DNA of 64,000 nt from Sporomusa sphaeroides DSM 2875 (GTDB lineage: Bacteria; Bacillota; Negativicutes; Sporomusales; Sporomusaceae). Numbering within the stretch: the first letter of the stretch is position 1; every line of letters starts with the position of its first letter. The notes beneath the pieces were generated by a model. That model was not told where the DNA came from, ran no database searches, and saw nothing but the letters and a program-made list of their open reading frames with translations. The stretch covers positions 1,784,524 to 1,848,523 of the forward strand of contig NZ_CP146991.1 of NCBI RefSeq assembly GCF_001941975.2, written 5' to 3'. Positions 35,098-43,049 of the stretch are shown here, piece after piece. The translations under genes were made by a program, and so were the position numbers.

Positions 35098-35790
35098 TTG
35101 TTACCTATTAAGCAGGGGCAATTTGCCATTGCCTTGGTCTGTGTAGTGCTGGGTATTATGCTGGCGGTACAATATCGTACCACTGAGGATATTAAATCAA
35201 GTATTCCCTATCAAAGGGTAGAGGATTTATCCCAACGGCTGAACCAGACTGAAAAGGAACGGGATGAGCTGGCTAAGCAGGTTCAGGATTTAAAACGCAC
35301 TTCAGGTGTTGAAGTTGCATCCAAGGAATTTGACCGGGTAAGGATGGGCGCCGGTGTAGTAGCCGTAGAAGGTCCGGGAATTATTGTAACAATTGATGAT
35401 AGCAAACGGCCGTCCAAACCGGGGGAAAACCCTAACCTGTATCTTATTCATGATGATGATATCTTAAAAGTCATTAACGAATTATGGGCGGCAGGTGCTG
35501 AGGCTATTTCTATTAATGAGCAGCGGCTCATTGCCAGCTCGGAAATTCGCTGTGCCGGTCCAACTTTATCGGTGAATAACTCCCGTTATTCGCCACCTTA
35601 TGATGTGCGGGCTATCGGAGAACCCACAACATTGGAAAATGCACTGAAAATGCGCGGCGGTGTTATTGAAACCTTGCAATTCTGGGGTATTCAAGTGACA
35701 ATTAAAAAGCAAGAGGCAGTAGTGGTCCCGGCATATAAAGGCGCTTTCCGGTTTGAGTTTGCCAAGCCGGCTAAGGAAGGTGAGCAGTAA
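35098..35790 (+). CDS. DUF881 family protein (YlxW/YlxX-like)
   Basis: 230 residues, TTG start with AAAGGAGACG. An N-terminal membrane helix (FAIALVCVVLGIMLAVQY, ~8-25), a coiled coil (LSQRLNQTEKERDELAKQVQ, ~43-62), then the DUF881 domain with GAGVVAVEGPGIIVTIDDS, LIHDDDILKVINELWAAGAE, AISINEQRLIASSEIRCAGP and NALKMRGGVIETLQ. The function is unknown. The family sits with sbp between ftsQ and ftsA/ftsZ in many Firmicutes and Actinobacteria, which suggests a role in division or envelope. Only one copy is present, where Bacillus has two. Confidence 0.88.
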   Translation: MLPIKQGQFAIALVCVVLGIMLAVQYRTTEDIKSSIPYQRVEDLSQRLNQTEKERDELAKQVQDLKRTSGVEVASKEFDRVRMGAGVVAVEGPGIIVTIDDSKRPSKPGENPNLYLIHDDDILKVINELWAAGAEAISINEQRLIASSEIRCAGPTLSVNNSRYSPPYDVRAIGEPTTLENALKMRGGVIETLQFWGIQVTIKKQEAVVVPAYKGAFRFEFAKPAKEGEQ

Positions 35791-35791
35791 T

Positions 35792-36121
35792 ATGGTCTTG
35801 CCGATTATTGGACTTATTATAGGTATTCTTATTGGTATCTCTTTCCCGATTACTGTACCGCTTGAATATGCAAAATTTATGTCGGTAGCTTTGTTGGCTT
35901 CGTTAGACTCGGTATTTGGCGGCCTTAGAGCCGGAATTGAATACAAATTTGACAATACGGTATTTATAACCGGCTTTTTCACCAATGCGCTTATGGCTGC
36001 CGGCTTAGTTTATATTGGTGAGCGCCTGGGGATTGATTTATATTATGTTGCACTATTGGCTTTTGGTTTACGGATTTTTCAAAACCTGGCTATCATTCGC
36101 CGGTATTTTCTTAAGAAATAA
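35792..36121 (+). CDS. sbp: Small basic protein Sbp (DUF1290)
   Basis: 109 residues, three hydrophobic segments (~2-22, ~27-44 and ~58-78). MVLPIIGLIIGILIGISFPI and FMSVALLASLDSVFGGLRAG are the DUF1290 signatures. It is a membrane protein of unknown function whose gene lies next to DUF881 and ftsA/ftsZ in many Firmicutes. The ATG at 35792 overlaps nothing and begins right after the DUF881 stop, with AAGGTGAG upstream. A longer in-frame start inside the previous gene has no support. Confidence 0.88.
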   Translation: MVLPIIGLIIGILIGISFPITVPLEYAKFMSVALLASLDSVFGGLRAGIEYKFDNTVFITGFFTNALMAAGLVYIGERLGIDLYYVALLAFGLRIFQNLAIIRRYFLKK

Positions 36122-36129
36122 ATTCTCCG

Positions 36130-36169
36130 GAGCTTCAGGCCGTCTGTTAGTGGTTCGGTCTTGAAGCTC
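36130..36169 (+). repeat. Inverted repeat in the sbp-ftsA gap
   Basis: GAGCTTCAGGCCG (36130-36142) pairs with CGGTCTTGAAGCTC (36156-36169) through 13 pairs with one bulge and one G-T. No T-run follows, so it is not a clear terminator. It lies within the 159-nt gap before ftsA. Confidence 0.6.
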
Positions 36170-36280
36170 TAGTTGTTACTGCCTTAAAAAAAGCGAGTAT
36201 TTTTCCGGAAAAAAAAAGGGAAAATGCTACTTTTGTTGAAACTATTGGGAAGAAACATAATACTGTGCTGCGAGGGATTT

Positions 36281-37474
36281 ATGAACAAAAAAAACATATT
36301 AGCTATTGATGTCGGCACAGGCATGGTCAAAGTATTTGCCGGAAAACTACAAGCCGATGGCAGTGTAGCAATTGTCGGCAGTGGGACTGCCCCGACAGCA
36401 GGATATGCCAGGGGAGTCATTACGGATATAAATGCTTTGGCTTATTCTATAAGACAAGCAGTAGATTGTGTTATTATGGCGGCTGACACCCAAGCTGCCG
36501 GTGGTGTTTATTTGGGGCTCAGTGGTTCAACACTTGTTACGCAAAATAGTATTGGCAGCGTTGCGCCGTCAACACCTGGAACGGTAACCCGTTTGGATGT
36601 TGAGCGTGCCTGCAAAGCGGCCATGTTTTCGGTTGCCCAGGATGATGCCGACATTTTGCATGTGTTTCCTGCCAAAGAATCGGCAGTCCTGCCAGGGACC
36701 GCCTTAGAAGTAGAAGCCCATATCATATCAGCTCCTCAAGCCATTATCCAGGAGCTCCGAGAGGCACTTGCCGGGAAGGGAATCCAGTTGAATGGTATTG
36801 TCGCTGGCAGTGTTATCGCAGCCGAAACTATGAAAAATGAGCTGCCGGCGCGGCCAGGCAACTTTATCTTTATCGATATGGGTGCCGGTACTTCTGAACT
36901 TGTTATTTATGTCGGTGGCAACCTTTGTTACTCGGCTTCGTTACCGTTAGGCGGTGATTACATAACTAGTGATTTAATGCAGGGAATAGGCGTCAGCCAA
37001 GCCCACGCGGAGGAAATCAAACGCTACTATTCCCGGCTGTCTCCTGATTTGCGTAACCAGGGAATAGTGCTTGATTGCAATGATTATGGAACGACTGACA
37101 AACATGTTCACTTTGACTTTTTATATGATATTATTGAAAGCAGAGTAGATGAAATTGTTACTTTGATGTACGATTATCTTAAGCCGTTAATGGACAAGTA
37201 TCTGCCTGGCTCAGAACAGACCTTTGAACGTATTTATTTGACTGGTGGTTCAGGGGCGACGCCTAGTATGGCAGCTTGTGTAGCTAAAGTTTTTCAGCTT
37301 GATACCGAAGTGGTGAAACCAGACCGGCTGGCTGCTGAATATGTACATCCGTCCAATACTGTGTGTTATGGCATTATAAGCCATGGTACACGGATTGTTG
37401 CAAACGAGCCGGAGGCTGGTCAGAGCGCGTGGGGTGTATTTATTGATAAAGCAAAGAAACTATTGAAAATTTGA
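36281..37474 (+). CDS. ftsA: Cell division protein FtsA (actin-like)
   Basis: 397 residues. Actin-fold phosphate-1 loop ILAIDVGTGMVKVFAGK at the N-terminus, FIFIDMGAGTSELVIYVGG (phosphate-2, ~203-221), LPLGGDYITSDLMQGIGVS, and RIYLTGGSGATPSMAACVA (adenosine motif, ~321-339). The C-terminal AWGVFIDKAKKLLKI looks like the amphipathic membrane-targeting helix. It anchors FtsZ to the membrane. The ATG at 36281 follows GCGAGGGATT. An in-frame ATG at 36224 would add 19 residues lacking homology. ftsZ follows. Confidence 0.92.
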   Translation: MNKKNILAIDVGTGMVKVFAGKLQADGSVAIVGSGTAPTAGYARGVITDINALAYSIRQAVDCVIMAADTQAAGGVYLGLSGSTLVTQNSIGSVAPSTPGTVTRLDVERACKAAMFSVAQDDADILHVFPAKESAVLPGTALEVEAHIISAPQAIIQELREALAGKGIQLNGIVAGSVIAAETMKNELPARPGNFIFIDMGAGTSELVIYVGGNLCYSASLPLGGDYITSDLMQGIGVSQAHAEEIKRYYSRLSPDLRNQGIVLDCNDYGTTDKHVHFDFLYDIIESRVDEIVTLMYDYLKPLMDKYLPGSEQTFERIYLTGGSGATPSMAACVAKVFQLDTEVVKPDRLAAEYVHPSNTVCYGIISHGTRIVANEPEAGQSAWGVFIDKAKKLLKI

Positions 37475-37501
37475 TAGATGTTAAGGGAGGAAAACTTTGT
37501 A

Positions 37502-38551
37502 ATGTTGGAATTTGACATGGACTTAGACCAGTTTGCTTCTATAAAAGTTATCGGTGTAGGCGGTGGCGGCAATAATGCGGTTAATCGCATGATTGGTGCC
37601 GGATTGCAGGGCGTGGAATTTATTACTGTTAATACCGATGCTCAGGCGCTCATTGGTTCTGAAGCCGCTTATCGGATTCAGATCGGGGAAAAGTTAACAA
37701 AAGGTTTAGGGGCAGGCGCTAATCCGGATATTGGTGAAAAAGCGGCGCAAGAAAGCCGCGAGGATATCATTAAGGTTCTTAAAGGTTCCGATATGGTGTT
37801 TATTACCGCCGGCATGGGTGGTGGTACGGGTACTGGCGCAGCGCCGGTGGTAGCCGAATGTGCCAAAGAGGTCGGAGCTTTAACGGTTGGGGTTGTTACC
37901 AAACCATTTACTTTTGAAGGACGTAAACGTCAACTCCAAGCCGAACGGGGAATTGCCAAGCTTAAGGAAAAAGTAGATACGTTAATTACCATTCCTAATG
38001 ACCGTTTGCTCCAGGTAGTTGATAAACGAACTTCTATTATGGATGCTTTCAAAATTGTTGATGACGTGCTGCGGCAGGGTGTACAAGGAATTTCTGATCT
38101 GATTGCTGTGCCTGCGTTAATTAATCTTGACTTTGCCGATGTTAAGACGATTATGAGTGACGCTGGTTCAGCACTCATGGGTATTGGTTTTGGCACAGGC
38201 GACAACAGGTCCATTGCGGCTGTTGAAGCAGCTATCAGAAGCCCGCTGTTAGAGATGTCGATTGATGGTGCTAAAGGTGTATTGCTCAACTTCACCGGCG
38301 GTCCCAATACTACACTGTTTGAAGTCAATGAAGCTGCCGATATTATTGCCAAAGCTGCTGATCCGGAAGCTACCATTATCTTCGGTGCTACCATTGATGA
38401 GATGTTTGAAGATCAAGTACGGGTAACTGTTATTGCTACCGGTTTTGATCCTAAGCCACTCCTGAAACACAGTGAAGGAAAAGAAGGAACTCCGGTTATT
38501 GAACCATTTAAAGGGCGGGACTTAGATATCCCCGCCTGGATGCGTCGCTAA
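37502..38551 (+). CDS. ftsZ: Cell division GTPase FtsZ
   Basis: 349 residues. [19 protein letters not shown] near the start, the tubulin signature [16 protein letters not shown] (~103-118), [13 protein letters not shown] and [15 protein letters not shown]. The C-terminal linker is short and ends in [12 protein letters not shown], the conserved peptide that binds FtsA and other partners. The ATG at 37502 follows AAGGGAGG at 10 nt. The frame could begin at a TTG (37478) ahead of that ribosome binding site, but relatives do not. A strong terminator follows. Confidence 0.96.
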   Translation: MLEFDMDLDQFASIKVIGVGGGGNNAVNRMIGAGLQGVEFITVNTDAQALIGSEAAYRIQIGEKLTKGLGAGANPDIGEKAAQESREDIIKVLKGSDMVFITAGMGGGTGTGAAPVVAECAKEVGALTVGVVTKPFTFEGRKRQLQAERGIAKLKEKVDTLITIPNDRLLQVVDKRTSIMDAFKIVDDVLRQGVQGISDLIAVPALINLDFADVKTIMSDAGSALMGIGFGTGDNRSIAAVEAAIRSPLLEMSIDGAKGVLLNFTGGPNTTLFEVNEAADIIAKAADPEATIIFGATIDEMFEDQVRVTVIATGFDPKPLLKHSEGKEGTPVIEPFKGRDLDIPAWMRR

Positions 38552-38570
38552 AAAGATAGTAGGAAAATTA

Positions 38571-38599
38571 AACCCGGCTCAATCTGAGCCGGGTTTTTT
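38571..38599 (+). terminator. Terminator after ftsZ
   Basis: AACCCGGCTC (38571-38580), loop AATCT, GAGCCGGGTT (38586-38595), then T-run to 38599. A perfect 10-bp stem that closes the dcw cluster. Confidence 0.92.
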
Positions 38600-38639
38600 G
38601 TGTCTGTTTTTGCAGTTAATTTCTGGCAAAAACAGACAC
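38600..38639 (+). repeat. Perfect 14-bp inverted repeat behind the ftsZ terminator
   Basis: GTGTCTGTTTTTGC (38600-38613), 12-nt spacer, GCAAAAACAGACAC (38626-38639). The arms are exact. It starts at the last base of the ftsZ terminator, ahead of the spoIIGA leader. Only a weak CTCTTTT follows. It could be a second terminator or a protein-binding palindrome. Confidence 0.7.
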
Positions 38640-38742
38640 TCTTTTACTTAGCTGCTTGTTATAATTGGAATAGCAATTAGGTTCAGCGCATATAGTGTAG
38701 AGTGTTACAGCTTATAAAATTCCAGCCGGGAAGGTATGTCCA

Positions 38743-39663
38743 GTGTATATTTATGCTGATGTAGTATTGATTGTTAATTGTATCATGAATAGCGTTATTC
38801 TGGTCTTAACAGCGCATGCGGCAGGCATTTCTTATAGCTGGAAACGCCTGTTGCCGGCCGCCCTCTTTGGGGGAGTTTATGCTTTGAGTGGAATTTTTCC
38901 GGAGCTGGCGGTATTGTACAGTATTCCGGGAAAGTTGCTGATGTCTGTAGTGCTTGTCTTGCTGGCTTTTGGTTACAGGACGGTCAGGACAACATTGGTC
39001 CTTGTCGGTGCCTTCTTTATTGTCTCCTTCATTTTGGGCGGAGCTACCTTAGGTTGGCTATACTTTATTCAAACAGAAGCACCCCAGCAGGCAGGCAATT
39101 ATCTTGATATGTCCTGGAGCAGCTTAGCTGCAGGCAGTGTCATAGCCGTCATGCTTGTTACGCTTATTGCCAGAAGACTGATGGGGAAAATGATTCGCCG
39201 GCGAAATTTCTATCAAGTGCGGATTGAATATAATGGACAGAACAAAGATGTCACCGGCATGCTGGATACCGGGAATAACTTATATTCACTGCTGGGGAAC
39301 AAGCCGGTAGTCCTGCTATGCTGGCAGTCGGCAATTCAGTTGCTAGGCTCACAGGCAGCCGGTTATTTAACTTCTACCAGTCCGGCGGCCTGGTTGTCAA
39401 ATCTTCACGAATGTCAGGATGCAGCTTGGCTGGCAAGAGTGGAAGTTATTCCTTGTCAATCTGTCGGTGGAAAAAATATGCTGCTTGGTTTTAGACCGGA
39501 CGGTATTAGTGTGAGGACTGAGGATGGCTTGGCATATACGACCGAGGTGCTTATTGGCCTTTATGACGGTGTATTTGCCAGTGATCGCCCTTATGAGGCA
39601 CTTTTGCACCCGGCGCTTATAACCGGAGCACATATCACAAAGGAGGTGAGTGTATGCGCATAA
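38743..39663 (+). CDS. spoIIGA: Sporulation sigma-E factor processing peptidase SpoIIGA
   Basis: 306 residues. Five N-terminal membrane helices (~5-25, 35-52, 60-78, 85-107 and 128-145) are followed by an aspartic-protease-like domain with the catalytic Asp in [20 protein letters not shown] (Asp175). The later [11 protein letters not shown] and EVLIGLYDG are family blocks. In Bacillus it cleaves pro-sigma-E in the mother cell after a SpoIIR signal from the forespore. The GTG start follows GGGAAGG. It overlaps sigE by 10 nt, the same arrangement as the Bacillus spoIIG operon. Confidence 0.93.
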   Translation: MYIYADVVLIVNCIMNSVILVLTAHAAGISYSWKRLLPAALFGGVYALSGIFPELAVLYSIPGKLLMSVVLVLLAFGYRTVRTTLVLVGAFFIVSFILGGATLGWLYFIQTEAPQQAGNYLDMSWSSLAAGSVIAVMLVTLIARRLMGKMIRRRNFYQVRIEYNGQNKDVTGMLDTGNNLYSLLGNKPVVLLCWQSAIQLLGSQAAGYLTSTSPAAWLSNLHECQDAAWLARVEVIPCQSVGGKNMLLGFRPDGISVRTEDGLAYTTEVLIGLYDGVFASDRPYEALLHPALITGAHITKEVSVCA

Positions 39664-40391
39664 CCTGGCCAATAGTTAAACTATATATCAGGCTTAAAAT
39701 TATATCATTGCTGCAAGCCATCGGTTGGCTCAAGCCTGATGAGGTATTTTATGTAGGCAGCGCAGAAATTTTACCGCCACCGTTATCAAGTGATGAAGAG
39801 ATATTTTTGCTTAATCGGTTACAAAAAGGGGATAAATCGGTTAAGAGTGTTTTTATTGAGCGAAATCTCCGGCTGGTTGTCTATATTGCCCGCAAATTTG
39901 AAAATACCGGCGTCAGTGTGGAAGATTTGGTTAGTATCGGCACGATCGGACTGATTAAGGCAGTGAATACTTTTGATCCTGTCAAGAAAATCAAACTGGC
40001 GACCTATGCTTCGCGTTGTATTGAGAATGAAATCTTAATGTACCTGCGTCGTAATAGTAAAACCCGGGCAGAGGTATCTTTTGATGAGCCGCTTAATATC
40101 GATTGGGATGGTAATGAACTGTTGCTTTCAGATGTGCTGGGAACCGAGAATGACATAATTTATAAGTCGGTCGAAGAAGAGGTTGATAAAACCCTGCTGT
40201 ATACGGCGATGAATAAATTATCCGGACGGGAACGGCGAATTATGGAACTTAGGTTTGGTCTTAATGATGATGGCAATGAACGTACGCAAAAAGAAGTGGC
40301 CGATATGCTGGGGATTTCGCAATCATATATATCAAGACTGGAAAAGAGAATCATCAAGAGGCTGCGCAAAGAAATTATCCGCATGGAGTGA
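39654..40391 (+). CDS. sigE: Sporulation sigma factor SigE (pro-sigma-E)
   Basis: 245 residues. The N-terminal pro-sequence ([20 protein letters not shown] ...) is amphipathic and ends near [16 protein letters not shown], where SpoIIGA is expected to cut, as in the Bacillus EALPPPLS region. Then region 2 ([38 protein letters not shown]), region 3, and region 4 with a helix-turn-helix [20 protein letters not shown]. It directs early mother-cell transcription. The ATG follows AAAGGAGGTGAG and overlaps spoIIGA. Confidence 0.95.
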   Translation: MRITWPIVKLYIRLKIISLLQAIGWLKPDEVFYVGSAEILPPPLSSDEEIFLLNRLQKGDKSVKSVFIERNLRLVVYIARKFENTGVSVEDLVSIGTIGLIKAVNTFDPVKKIKLATYASRCIENEILMYLRRNSKTRAEVSFDEPLNIDWDGNELLLSDVLGTENDIIYKSVEEEVDKTLLYTAMNKLSGRERRIMELRFGLNDDGNERTQKEVADMLGISQSYISRLEKRIIKRLRKEIIRME

Positions 40392-40443
40392 GTCCAGCGG
40401 ATAATTTTTTTTTGCGTGTGCGCGTGTCTTTATGGGCATATAA

Positions 40444-40473
40444 GTATAAAACCTCCAAGCCATGGCAATAATG
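40444..40473 (+). promoter_or_regulatory. Sigma-F/sigma-G type promoter upstream of sigG
   Basis: GTATA (40444-40448), 15-bp spacer, GGCAATAATG (40464-40473). This matches the Bacillus sigma-F consensus GYWTA-N15-GGNRANANTW at all but the last base, and similar promoters are read by sigma-G. It lies 54 nt ahead of the sigG start and would place sigG, and spoIIR behind it, under forespore control. Confidence 0.7.
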
Positions 40474-40526
40474 CTTGTGTGAGTAAGTTGTTTTAGTAGC
40501 TTAGGGAAACTGGGGAGGTAAACAAC

Positions 40527-41300
40527 ATGATTGTCAATAAAGTTGAGATATGTGGTGTAAATACAGCAAAGCTCCCGGTGCTTTCTGCCACTAAAATGCG
40601 CGAGCTGTTCGAAATAATGCAAGGCGGCGAGAGAGCCGCTCGTGAACAGCTAATCTATAGTAATCTGCGGCTGGTGCTTAGCGTAATTCAGCGATTCAAC
40701 AACCGGGGCGAATATGTTGATGATTTATTCCAAGTTGGTTGTATCGGGTTAATGAAAGCCATTGACAACTTCGATTTATCGCAGAATGTTAAGTTCTCTA
40801 CCTACGCGGTGCCGATGATTATTGGGGAAATCCGGCGTTATTTGCGAGATAATAATCCCATTAGAGTAAGCCGTTCGATGCGGGATATTGCCTACAAGGC
40901 GCTGCAAGTGCGCGATTCGCTGGTTAGCCGGTTTTCACGGGAGCCCTCCATTAGTGAGATTGCCAATGAGCTTAAAGTGCCAAGGGAAGAAATAATTTTT
41001 GCCCTTGATGCCATCCAAGAGCCCATTTCTTTGTTTGAACCCATCTATCATGATGGTGGTGACCCGATATTTGTGATGGATCAAATCAGCGACGACAAAA
41101 ATCTGGATTTAAGCTGGCTTGAAGGTGTGGCTATTAAAGAGGCGCTGCGCAAACTGAGCGAGCGGGAAAAACATATTCTAACCTTACGATTCTTTGAAGG
41201 AAAAACTCAAATGGAAGTAGCCGAGGAAATCGGTATTTCCCAAGCCCAAGTGTCCCGTTTAGAAAAAGCAGCCTTAGGGCATATGCGCAAATATATTTAG
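40527..41300 (+). CDS. sigG: Forespore sigma factor SigG
   Basis: 257 residues, strongly like Bacillus SigG. MIVNKVEICGVNTAKLPVLS contains the NKVEICGV N-terminus diagnostic of sigma-G. RLVLSVIQRFNNRGEYVDDL and FQVGCIGLMKAIDNFD are region 2. YLRDNNPIRVSRSMRDIAYK is region 3, and MEVAEEIGISQAQVSRLEKA is the region 4 helix-turn-helix. It governs late forespore genes. The ATG follows TGGGGAGG. Placed directly after sigE as in Bacillus, but spoIIR follows after 30 nt, so signal and sigma factor may share a transcript. Confidence 0.96.
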   Translation: MIVNKVEICGVNTAKLPVLSATKMRELFEIMQGGERAAREQLIYSNLRLVLSVIQRFNNRGEYVDDLFQVGCIGLMKAIDNFDLSQNVKFSTYAVPMIIGEIRRYLRDNNPIRVSRSMRDIAYKALQVRDSLVSRFSREPSISEIANELKVPREEIIFALDAIQEPISLFEPIYHDGGDPIFVMDQISDDKNLDLSWLEGVAIKEALRKLSEREKHILTLRFFEGKTQMEVAEEIGISQAQVSRLEKAALGHMRKYI

Positions 41301-41330
41301 GTTCTGCTGTGTGGGAGGCAATAGATAGTT

Positions 41331-41942
41331 ATGAGGAGAAAACAAATAGTTAGCTTTAAAATCGTATTATTGGCAGTATTATTTTGTTTTGTTGCCGGTG
41401 GCTGGGCGTTGCTTTTTTATCAGCACGAGCGAGGTGTCGCACTGCCTAATCGGGGTGATTATGTGAGACTGCATATCTTAGCCAATAGTGACAGTATTGA
41501 AGATCAGCAGATCAAGCTAAAAGTTCGTGATGCGGTGGTTGCGTATATAACCCCTTATGTTAAAGATGTTGGCGATGCTAAAGCAGCTGAAAATATTATT
41601 ACCAGCCACAAACAAGAGATTATCACACTGGCAAGAAAAACACTGCTGGACAACGGCGCCGATTATCCGGTTACCGTACAACTGGGAACTTTTGCATTTC
41701 CTGTACGCTCCTATGGCAATCTGGTATTGCCTGCCGGCGATTATCAAGCTGTTCGTATTCTTTTAGGGCAGGCGGCAGGTCAAAACTGGTGGTGTGTATT
41801 ATTTCCGCCACTGTGCTTTATTGATGGTGCTAACAAGGCCCTGGCCCCGCTGTCCTCGGCAAAAGAAACGGTTGGGCAGCAAGGCAGCGCAGCGCCTGTT
41901 CCCGAAGTCCGCTGGAAAATTGTTGAATTCTTTAATAAATAA
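41331..41942 (+). CDS. spoIIR: Stage II sporulation protein R SpoIIR
   Basis: 203 residues. An N-terminal hydrophobic segment (IVLLAVLFCFVAGGWALLFY, ~11-30) acts as export signal. Then YVRLHILANSDSIEDQQIKL, VRDAVVAYI and the late AGQNWWCVLFPPLCFIDGAN, all SpoIIR signatures. The forespore secretes it into the intermembrane space, where it triggers SpoIIGA to activate pro-sigma-E. It is encoded 30 nt after sigG and within 3 kb of its targets spoIIGA and sigE, so the whole signalling chain is in one locus. Confidence 0.94.
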   Translation: MRRKQIVSFKIVLLAVLFCFVAGGWALLFYQHERGVALPNRGDYVRLHILANSDSIEDQQIKLKVRDAVVAYITPYVKDVGDAKAAENIITSHKQEIITLARKTLLDNGADYPVTVQLGTFAFPVRSYGNLVLPAGDYQAVRILLGQAAGQNWWCVLFPPLCFIDGANKALAPLSSAKETVGQQGSAAPVPEVRWKIVEFFNK

Positions 41943-42022
41943 ATATTTCAACACACATTTATCCCTTGTCCTTCATATAATTATTGTAGAATGTAAAGGT
42001 ATGGGACGGAGGAGGGGGATAG

Positions 42023-42280
42023 ATGTTAAAGACCAGCGATTTGAAATTAAAAGAAGTTATAAACGTAATTGATGGTAAACGGTTAGGTAATATTACAGAT
42101 ATAGAAATTGATGTTGAAACCGGGAGGCTTACCGCGATTGTTGTACCAGGAGTAGGCAAATTTTTAGGCCTATTCGGTCGCAATGAAGATGTGGTTATTC
42201 CTTGGGATAAAATTAATAAAATCGGAATGGACGTAATTTTAGTGGAAGCAGGTAGTTTTGGTGAGCTCAAACACGGCTGA
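42023..42280 (+). CDS. YlmC/YmxH family sporulation protein (PRC-barrel)
   Basis: 85 residues. MLKTSDLKLKEVINVIDGKR, LGNITDIEIDVETGRLTAIV, and a hydrophobic VVPGVGKFLGLFG then VVIPWDKINKIGMDVILVE, forming the PRC-barrel fold of the YlmC/YmxH group. Members are common in spore-formers, and the molecular role is unknown. The ATG has a strong ribosome binding site, GGAGGAGGGGG. It stands alone between spoIIR and a terminator at 42387. A CATATAAT at ~41974 could be a -10 for sigma-E but no matching -35 is evident. Confidence 0.88.
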   Translation: MLKTSDLKLKEVINVIDGKRLGNITDIEIDVETGRLTAIVVPGVGKFLGLFGRNEDVVIPWDKINKIGMDVILVEAGSFGELKHG

Positions 42281-42386
42281 TAAAGCAAACACGGCTTACA
42301 CCGAGCCTGTGGCGACGGTGGAATCGATGTTGATCCTGCTCTGCTCTTATGCTTTTAAGACCGCTATACTTTCTTTCTGTTAGGAT

Positions 42387-42425
42387 AAAAAATCTCTAAC
42401 CTGGTTATAGGTTAGAGATTTTTTT
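42387..42425 (+). terminator. Terminator upstream of the nrd operon
   Basis: AATCTCTAACCT (42391-42402), loop GGTTAT, AGGTTAGAGATT (42409-42420), T-run to 42425, preceded by an A-run. It has a perfect 12-bp stem. The 42281-42386 stretch before it shows no gene. Confidence 0.9.
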
Positions 42426-42452
42426 GCAATATTTTTCCCTCGAGCAGGAAAA

Positions 42453-42500
42453 ACACAATATATGGCGTATATTTAATTTATAAGATACAATATATAGTAT
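42453..42500 (+). promoter_or_regulatory. Two NrdR boxes upstream of nrdR-nrdD-nrdG
   Basis: ACACAATATATGGCGT (42453-42468) and ATACAATATATAGTAT (42485-42500), offset by 32 bp, about three helical turns. The NrdR-box consensus is ACACWATATATWGTGT and boxes occur in pairs at this phase upstream of ribonucleotide reductase genes. Here they precede nrdR itself, so the operon is probably feedback-repressed by ATP/dATP-sensing NrdR. Confidence 0.82.
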
Positions 42501-42563
42501 TGTGACCTGCGAAGCTATAAATATTATAGCACATTTTGCGGAGTAATCAAGGAGTGGATACAT

Positions 42564-43028
42564 TTGCGCTGTCCATTTTGCGGAGTGATTGACAGCAAGG
42601 TTGTTGATTCAAGAGCTGCTGATGAAGGGAACTCTATTCGCCGACGCAGAGAGTGCTCGGTTTGCGTCCGCCGTTTTACCACTTATGAAGTGGTTGAGGA
42701 AATACCGTTGATGGTTATAAAAAAAGATGGTCGTCGGGAACGGTTTGACCGGGGCAAGCTATTAAACGGACTATTGCGGGCGTGCGAAAAACGGCCAGTA
42801 CCTATTGATACTATTGAGAGAGCTGTTAGTAAGGTAGAGAAAGACATTTATAATCATTCTGAGCGGGAGGTGTCTACCCGCCAGATTGGTGAGTCTGTGA
42901 TGCAGCATCTCAAAGAGCTTGATCAGGTGGCTTATGTACGATTTGCTTCCGTATATCGCCAATTTGCTGATATTAATAACTTTGTGCAGGAACTTGAACT
43001 CCTAATGAAAACACAGCATAAGGAGTAA
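42564..43028 (+). CDS. nrdR: Transcriptional repressor NrdR
   Basis: 154 residues. The zinc ribbon [20 protein letters not shown] has Cys3 and Cys6, then Cys31 and Cys34 in [14 protein letters not shown]. The ATP-cone domain follows ([20 protein letters not shown] to ~140). It represses nrd genes when dATP is high. The TTG start gives exactly the family N-terminus, with CAAGGAGTGG upstream. Two NrdR boxes lie 60-110 bp upstream and the target nrdD is next, 21 nt later. Confidence 0.95.
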   Translation: MRCPFCGVIDSKVVDSRAADEGNSIRRRRECSVCVRRFTTYEVVEEIPLMVIKKDGRRERFDRGKLLNGLLRACEKRPVPIDTIERAVSKVEKDIYNHSEREVSTRQIGESVMQHLKELDQVAYVRFASVYRQFADINNFVQELELLMKTQHKE

Positions 43029-43049
43029 ATTGAATATGGGGGAAGAGTC

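Noticed and set aside
42023-42300. Sigma-E promoter for the YlmC/YmxH gene
   Set aside because: A CATATAAT -10 candidate at ~41974 lacks a -35 at the right spacing, so the call is not supported.
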